Shown here: positions 6,621 through 11,068 of the stretch, one piece after another | Layout: each line of letters starts with the position of its first letter | How positions within the stretch are numbered: the first letter of the stretch is position 1 | Assembly (NCBI GenBank): GCA_016926925.1 | Contig: JAFGNQ010000437.1 | Coordinates: 1 to 11,068 of the forward strand | DNA from: Candidatus Aminicenantota bacterium | GTDB taxonomy: Bacteria > Acidobacteriota > Aminicenantia > Aminicenantales > Aminicenantaceae | DNA length: 11,068 bases | Direction of reading: 5' to 3' | Program-made: the position numbers and the translations under genes | The notes under the pieces: model-generated | What the model was told of the DNA's origin: nothing | The model's input: the letters and a program-made list of their open reading frames with translations, nothing else | The model's database searches: none

Positions 6621-9600
6621 ATGTTTCGGGCTAGAGCGTTTTGTGTCTTTTCGATCGTGGCTGTTGTCGTCCTCTATGCAGGATTGGGATTTTGCCAGGA
6701 CACGGCGAAACTCAACACCGATCATTTTAAAAATATCAGGTTGCGTCAGATCGGCCCGGCTTCATTCGGCGGGAGGATCGATGATGTCGAAGCTGTCGTA
6801 GGGAAACCGCACATTATCTATATCGCAGCAGCATCGGGTGGAATATTCAAGAGCGATGACAATGCTACAACCTGGACCCCGGTTTTCGATGAGGAAGGAA
6901 CCTCGCTCTCGATTGGAGATATCGCTGTTGCGCCGACGGATGAAGACATCGTCTGGGCCGGTACGGGGGAACCCAACGGCCGGCAGAGTTCCTCCTGGGG
7001 TGACGGCGTTTACAAGTCTATCGACGGAGGTGAGACATGGCGGTCGATGGGATTGGCGGATACGCACCATATAGGCCGGATTGCGATACATCCGGGAAAT
7101 CCGGACATCGTTTTTGTGGCGGCCTTGGGCCATCTCTGGGGTCCGAACGAGGAACGGGGATTGTTTCGTACAAAGGATGGCGGGAAAACCTGGGAAAAAG
7201 TCCTGTTCATCAACGAGGACACGGGAGCCGTTGATATCGTTGTTGAGGACAAGGGCCGTGTCCTGTACGCGGCCATGTACCAGAGGCGGAGACGCGCATG
7301 GGGTTTTGTCGGAGGCGGTCCTCACAGCGGGCTTTACCGTTCTCTGGACGGCGGTGATACCTGGCAGAAGCTTACCAAAGGCTTGCCGGATGGGGATACG
7401 GGACGTATCGGAATCGCCATTGCCAAGTCTCATCCCAATATTGTTTACGCCATCTTCGAGAATAAAAATGGCGGCGTTTACAGGTCCGAAGATCGCGGCA
7501 ATACCTGGACCTTCATGAATGAATTGAATCCCCGGCCTATGTATTACAGCCAGATTCGAGTCGATCCGAAGAATTTCAACAAAGTGTGGGTGCTGGGGAC
7601 ATACCTGTACGTTTCCATCGACGGAGGCCGCACCTTCACTAAAAAGAATACCGGGGAAAAAATCCACGTAGACCACCATGCCCTCTGGATTAATCCGGAC
7701 AATCCCGACCATTTGCTTCTTGGTAATGACGGAGGATTCTATATCTCATACAACGGCAGCAAAACCTGGGATTTCATCGACAACCTTCCGATTGCACAAT
7801 TCTATGCCATAGGCATTGACACCAGAAGTCCTTACTGGGTGTACGGCGGCGCACAAGACCATGGGGCTTACGGGCTTCCGAGCAAAAATTACAGTCGGCT
7901 GGGCATCACCAATGCCGATGTGTTGAATGTCGTGTACGGTGATGCCTTCCATGTCGTCGTCGACCCTGAGAATCCGCACCTTGTATATGCCGAGAACCAG
8001 GAGGGCCGGTTGCTCTTTCTGAATCTCAAGACAGGAGAAGAGCGCTATATCAGCCCGATCTCCGAAAATCCGGAGGAAAAATACAGCTTTGGTTGGAAGT
8101 GTCCGCTTATCATGTCGCCGCATGACTCCATGACTGTGTTTTATGGTGCGAATAAACTTCTCAAAACCGTCAATCAGGGAAACAGCTGGAGCGAAATCAG
8201 CCCTGATCTCACAAAAAATCAGGATTGGAAAAAACTCCCTATCATGGGACTTGAGAGAAACGAAGATACTCTATCCCGGGATGATGGGATCGCCCATTTC
8301 GGCACTCTGACCACGATCTCGGAATCTCCGCTTCAAAGCGGTTTGATCTTTACAGGAACGGACGATGGTAATGTCTGGATGACACCGGATGGAGGACAGA
8401 AGTGGAACAATTTGACACCCCGGTTCCGGTTGCCGGGCCCGCGTTGGGTCAGTTGTGTTCTGGCATCGGTTCATAACACAAACACGGCCTATGTCACTTT
8501 TGACGGCCACCGCGATGACGATTTTGTGCCTTACATCTTTAAAACGATGGACTCGGGTGTGACCTGGGCGAGCATCGCCGGCGACATTCCCAAAGGGATG
8601 GCCGTCAATGTCGTCAGAGAGCATCCCTGGAATCCGAATCTACTCTTTTTGGGCACGGAATTCGGCCTGTTCCTGTCGATGAACGGCGGCAAAAACTGGG
8701 TGTTGTTCGGAGGGGATCTTCCCCGTGTGCCGATAGATGACATCGTGGTGAACGGTGAAGAGAACGACCTGATTCTGGGTACCCACGGCCGGGGGATCAT
8801 CATTCTCGATGATATCACGATGCTCGAAAACCTGGATGATTCTGTGCTCGGTTCCGAAGCCCATTTGTTTCCGGTACGGGAGGCGATAGAATTTTTCGAA
8901 GCCAGAGAGCTGCCTAATCCCGGAGCATCGAAATTTTCCGGGCCGAATCCTGATTTCGGAGCACTGATTACCTATTACCTTAAAAATAATCCTTCTACAG
9001 AGGATGCGGAAAAGACAGACGCCAGCAAAAAAAACAATGACGAAGCCGGCGGGCCTCATGTGAAGATCACGATATCCGATGCAAAGGGTACAACCGTGCG
9101 TGAATTGGATGGCCCTGATTGTAAAGGGTTCAACCGCATCAATTGGGACTTGCGTTATGGCCTTTCCTTTGATCCTGAAGGGACGAGCCCCGGTTATTTT
9201 GAACCGAAAAAGGGAGTCTTCGTCCTGCCCGGGGAGTATGTGGCAACGCTGCACGCGCGCGGCCTTGAACTCTCTCAAAAAATTAAGGTCAGCATCGACC
9301 CCAGGATCAGCACAAACATGTACTGGCTCCGTCAGAGGTTCGATATCAGCATGACTGTCAGCGACATGCAGAGAGCTTTCTCCGAGGGGCGTGATGCGAC
9401 CCGCAAAATGAGCTCAGAGCTGCTTCGGATCAAAGATGTTCTCAAAGACAGGGACGATGTTCCTAAGAAAGTCAGCGCCAAGATCGACGAAATTTCGAAA
9501 GAATTGGATGAGATCGGAAAAGCCTTCAAGCAAGATTGGTATGGCATGGAGTTTGCCATCATGGATCTCGCCGGAAAGCTGCAAGCCACAACTGCTCCGC

Positions 9601-9773
9601 CGACCCCGGCACAGAGGATCTTGGTTCGACAGTTGAGCGAGAAGCTGGAAGCTCATGTCAAAAGGATCAACGAGCTGATCACGAGGGAATTTCCTGATCT
9701 TCAGGTGGAGCTGGTCAGCAAGGGCGTCAGCCTCTTTGTCTCTAGACCGATTGAGTTCCCCAGGCGCTATTGA
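6621..9773 (+). CDS. Secreted Asp-box (BNR/VPS10-like) beta-propeller protein, copy 2
   Basis: A 1050-residue paralogue of the preceding gene, collinear over nearly its whole length with an offset of one residue through the propeller. By hand count, 74 of 100 residues are identical between residues 43-142 of copy 1 and 42-141 of this one. It has a Sec-type signal peptide (hydrophobic 7-24). The GFC before Q26 is not a good lipobox, since phenylalanine occupies the -1 position. Eleven Asp-box-like repeats start at about 78, 133, 184, 241, 289, 332, 376, 516, 588, 642 and 686; those at 376, 516 and 686 have Asn for Asp. A charged linker (about 791-812), FlgD-like domain (about 813-893; FNRINWDLRYG, LPGEYVATL) and helical C-terminus with predicted coiled coil (about 910-970) follow. 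Function is unknown; binding of a polysaccharide, peptide or partner protein at the surface is plausible. The sulfatase-like gene starts 40 bp downstream. Confidence 0.92.
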   Translation: MFRARAFCVFSIVAVVVLYAGLGFCQDTAKLNTDHFKNIRLRQIGPASFGGRIDDVEAVVGKPHIIYIAAASGGIFKSDDNATTWTPVFDEEGTSLSIGDIAVAPTDEDIVWAGTGEPNGRQSSSWGDGVYKSIDGGETWRSMGLADTHHIGRIAIHPGNPDIVFVAALGHLWGPNEERGLFRTKDGGKTWEKVLFINEDTGAVDIVVEDKGRVLYAAMYQRRRRAWGFVGGGPHSGLYRSLDGGDTWQKLTKGLPDGDTGRIGIAIAKSHPNIVYAIFENKNGGVYRSEDRGNTWTFMNELNPRPMYYSQIRVDPKNFNKVWVLGTYLYVSIDGGRTFTKKNTGEKIHVDHHALWINPDNPDHLLLGNDGGFYISYNGSKTWDFIDNLPIAQFYAIGIDTRSPYWVYGGAQDHGAYGLPSKNYSRLGITNADVLNVVYGDAFHVVVDPENPHLVYAENQEGRLLFLNLKTGEERYISPISENPEEKYSFGWKCPLIMSPHDSMTVFYGANKLLKTVNQGNSWSEISPDLTKNQDWKKLPIMGLERNEDTLSRDDGIAHFGTLTTISESPLQSGLIFTGTDDGNVWMTPDGGQKWNNLTPRFRLPGPRWVSCVLASVHNTNTAYVTFDGHRDDDFVPYIFKTMDSGVTWASIAGDIPKGMAVNVVREHPWNPNLLFLGTEFGLFLSMNGGKNWVLFGGDLPRVPIDDIVVNGEENDLILGTHGRGIIILDDITMLENLDDSVLGSEAHLFPVREAIEFFEARELPNPGASKFSGPNPDFGALITYYLKNNPSTEDAEKTDASKKNNDEAGGPHVKITISDAKGTTVRELDGPDCKGFNRINWDLRYGLSFDPEGTSPGYFEPKKGVFVLPGEYVATLHARGLELSQKIKVSIDPRISTNMYWLRQRFDISMTVSDMQRAFSEGRDATRKMSSELLRIKDVLKDRDDVPKKVSAKIDEISKELDEIGKAFKQDWYGMEFAIMDLAGKLQATTAPPTPAQRILVRQLSEKLEAHVKRINELITREFPDLQVELVSKGVSLFVSRPIEFPRRY

Positions 9774-9813
9774 CAATTTTTGCCCTTCCCCCCATCATAA
9801 TAAGTTCAGGAAA

Positions 9814-11068
9814 ATGGCCAAAAAAAAACGGAAAAAAGCACGACAAAAAAAAAGTTCGGTCCGACAACCTGCTCGAAATGACGTTCAATCCCAGCATCTA
9901 TCGCCTCCTGCCGATGATCTTGCCGGCATTTCTGAAAAGCAAGGCCGTTCAAAGCCCAAGAAAAGAGCTTTGCTGTATGTGGGCTTGCTGGTTATCGCAT
10001 CCGCTGCAGTCTTGATCTATCTCTTTTACCCGAAATCAACCCATCGGGTGACGAAAAGCGGCGATCTGAACGTGATGCTCATCACCCTGGACACGACACG
10101 TGCGGATCGAATCGGCTGTTACGGATATGGTATGGCGGAGACCCCGAATTTGGACCATTTAGCTTCGGAAGGTGTGCGCTTTGCCCATGCTTACTGCCAG
10201 GTTCCTCTCACCCTTCCTTCGCACTGTTCTCTCATGACGGGAACTTACCCCCTTTTTCACCGTGTGCACAACAACGGTTTTTACTATCTCAATCCGGAAG
10301 AGAGGACACTTGCTGAAGCTTTGAAAGACGGCGGTTACCAGACAGCCGCATTTGTGAGCTCGTTCACTGTGGATTCCCGCTTCGGTTTGAATCAGGGATT
10401 TGATTTTTATGAGGATGATTTCCTCGAAATAGGCGCGACCAAGAATTTCACCTCTGAGAGAAGAGCGGATAAGGTCTATGGCGCCTTCGTCAAATGGTTC
10501 GATGTTCATTACAGAAAAAAGTTTTTCTGCTGGGTCCATTTCTATGATCCTCATATTCCTTACAATCCCCCTTCTCCATTCAAGGAAAAGTACGCTGAGA
10601 GGCCCTACGACGGAGAGATTGCCTATATGGATGTTTATGTGGGAAAGGTCCTGGAAAAGTTGAAAGAGAAAGGGGTGCTGGACAGTACGTTGGTCGTTTT
10701 GGCCGGGGACCACGGTGAAGCTCTCGGAGAAAAAAACGAGGTCGACCATGGATTGTACATATACGACGTCACCATGCGCGTGCCTTTCATACTGTATGCG
10801 CCGGAGAACATCCCGCAGGGTCTTGCACTCGATGCGAAAGTTCGATTGATCGATATCCTGCCGACTGTATGCGATCTGGTAGGTGCCTCCCTCCCGGAAG
10901 ATGTTCAAGGAACGACCCTTCTTCCCTACATGACGGGTAGGAAAAAACAGGATCTCTCAAGCTACCTTGAGACTTATATGCCGAGAGAATATTACGGCTG
11001 GTCGGAGCTTCTCGGAATCATCGAAGGCGATTGGAAGTACATCAAGGCTCCCAAACCCGAGCTCTACA
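9814..11068 (+). CDS. Membrane-anchored sulfatase-like hydrolase (N-terminal 418 residues; runs off right edge)
   Basis: An open frame of 418 codons from the ATG at 9814 continues past the window end. The N-terminus is very basic (MAKKKRKKARQKK), followed by a low-complexity cytoplasmic stretch, one transmembrane helix (about 52-72) and an external alkaline-phosphatase-superfamily domain. Visible sulfatase landmarks are LITLDTTRADRIGCYGY (89-105, metal-binding D93), TPNLDHLASEGVRF, PLTLPSHCSLMTG (131-143), GLNQGFDFYEDD, GDHGE (298-302, metal ligands D299 and H300) and DHGLYIYD (311-318, H312). At the nucleophile site, where sulfatases carry C/S-x-P-S-R, this protein has T133-L-P-S-H137, so it cannot form formylglycine by the standard route. 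Relatives with PxTLPSH often carry a C-terminal TPR domain, which would lie outside the window. The Shine-Dalgarno is weak (AGGAA at 9808-9812), and no promoter is visible in the 40-bp gap, so cotranscription with the second propeller gene is likely. The coding start contains two 9-A runs. Confidence 0.88.
   Translation, partial: MAKKKRKKARQKKSSVRQPARNDVQSQHLSPPADDLAGISEKQGRSKPKKRALLYVGLLVIASAAVLIYLFYPKSTHRVTKSGDLNVMLITLDTTRADRIGCYGYGMAETPNLDHLASEGVRFAHAYCQVPLTLPSHCSLMTGTYPLFHRVHNNGFYYLNPEERTLAEALKDGGYQTAAFVSSFTVDSRFGLNQGFDFYEDDFLEIGATKNFTSERRADKVYGAFVKWFDVHYRKKFFCWVHFYDPHIPYNPPSPFKEKYAERPYDGEIAYMDVYVGKVLEKLKEKGVLDSTLVVLAGDHGEALGEKNEVDHGLYIYDVTMRVPFILYAPENIPQGLALDAKVRLIDILPTVCDLVGASLPEDVQGTTLLPYMTGRKKQDLSSYLETYMPREYYGWSELLGIIEGDWKYIKAPKPELY

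Noticed and set aside
6660..6700. Lipoprotein signal at Cys25 of the second propeller protein
   Set aside because: The residues before Cys are L-G-F, and phenylalanine at -1 does not fit the lipobox, so ordinary signal peptidase I cleavage is more likely.
6762..7712. Long minus-strand open frame (316 codons) and similar ones at 3608-4327, 8640-9278 and 10159-10908
   Set aside because: They are antisense to well-supported genes, show no recognisable motif or ribosome binding site, and are explained by the codon composition of the real genes.
3233..9773. Reading the two propeller proteins as sialidases or glycoside hydrolases
   Set aside because: Asp boxes alone do not indicate catalysis, and neither a sialidase FRIP motif nor other catalytic residues of that family are visible.
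9770..10015. Plus-strand frame of 81 codons overlapping the second propeller stop
   Set aside because: It is out of frame with the sulfatase-like gene starting at 9814, which gives a transmembrane anchor and complete family motifs without interruption.

Overview
The window carries six protein-coding genes, two of them cut by the window edges. It looks like a bacterial chromosome segment of moderate GC with strong Shine-Dalgarno sites (AGGAGG type) and sigma-70-like promoter boxes (TTGACA / TATAAT type). The protein families (Asp-box propeller proteins with a FlgD-like tail, an exported amidohydrolase, a Tat-exported M19 dipeptidase-like protein, a membrane-anchored sulfatase-like protein with a PLTLPSH motif) fit Acidobacteriota or a relative such as Candidatus Aminicenantes. 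That placement is an inference from family content and expression signals, not a phylogenetic result. I saw no tRNA, rRNA, CRISPR array, transposase or phage gene.

Layout. At the left edge a minus-strand gene (257 to beyond 1) encodes the exported N-terminus of a probable beta-lactamase-fold serine hydrolase. A 93-bp divergent intergenic region follows. Rightward genes are then: a secreted metal-dependent amidohydrolase (351-1739); a Tat-exported M19 dipeptidase-like protein lacking part of the usual metal site (1824-2966); a 266-bp intergenic region with a good promoter and a structured leader; two tandem paralogues of about 1050 residues, each a secreted multi-Asp-box beta-propeller with a FlgD-like domain and helical C-terminus (3233-6406 and 6621-9773), the second with its own probable promoter; and a membrane-anchored sulfatase-like hydrolase (9814 to beyond 11068) 40 bp behind the second propeller gene and probably cotranscribed with it.

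How the genes may work together. Every product has an export signal (Sec, Tat or membrane anchor), so this is an envelope or extracellular hydrolase locus. An amidohydrolase, an M19-like peptidase and a serine hydrolase side by side suggest breakdown or modification of peptides or other amides; the propellers could bind or process a macromolecular substrate, and the sulfatase-fold protein could act on a sulfate or phosphate ester. No substrate can be deduced from the sequence. The most notable points are the duplicated propeller pair with conserved non-repeat blocks and reciprocal Asp-box changes, two enzymes with altered active-site signatures (M19-like and sulfatase-like), and a leader at 3113-3232 with two competing hairpins. 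None amounts to a proven new system.
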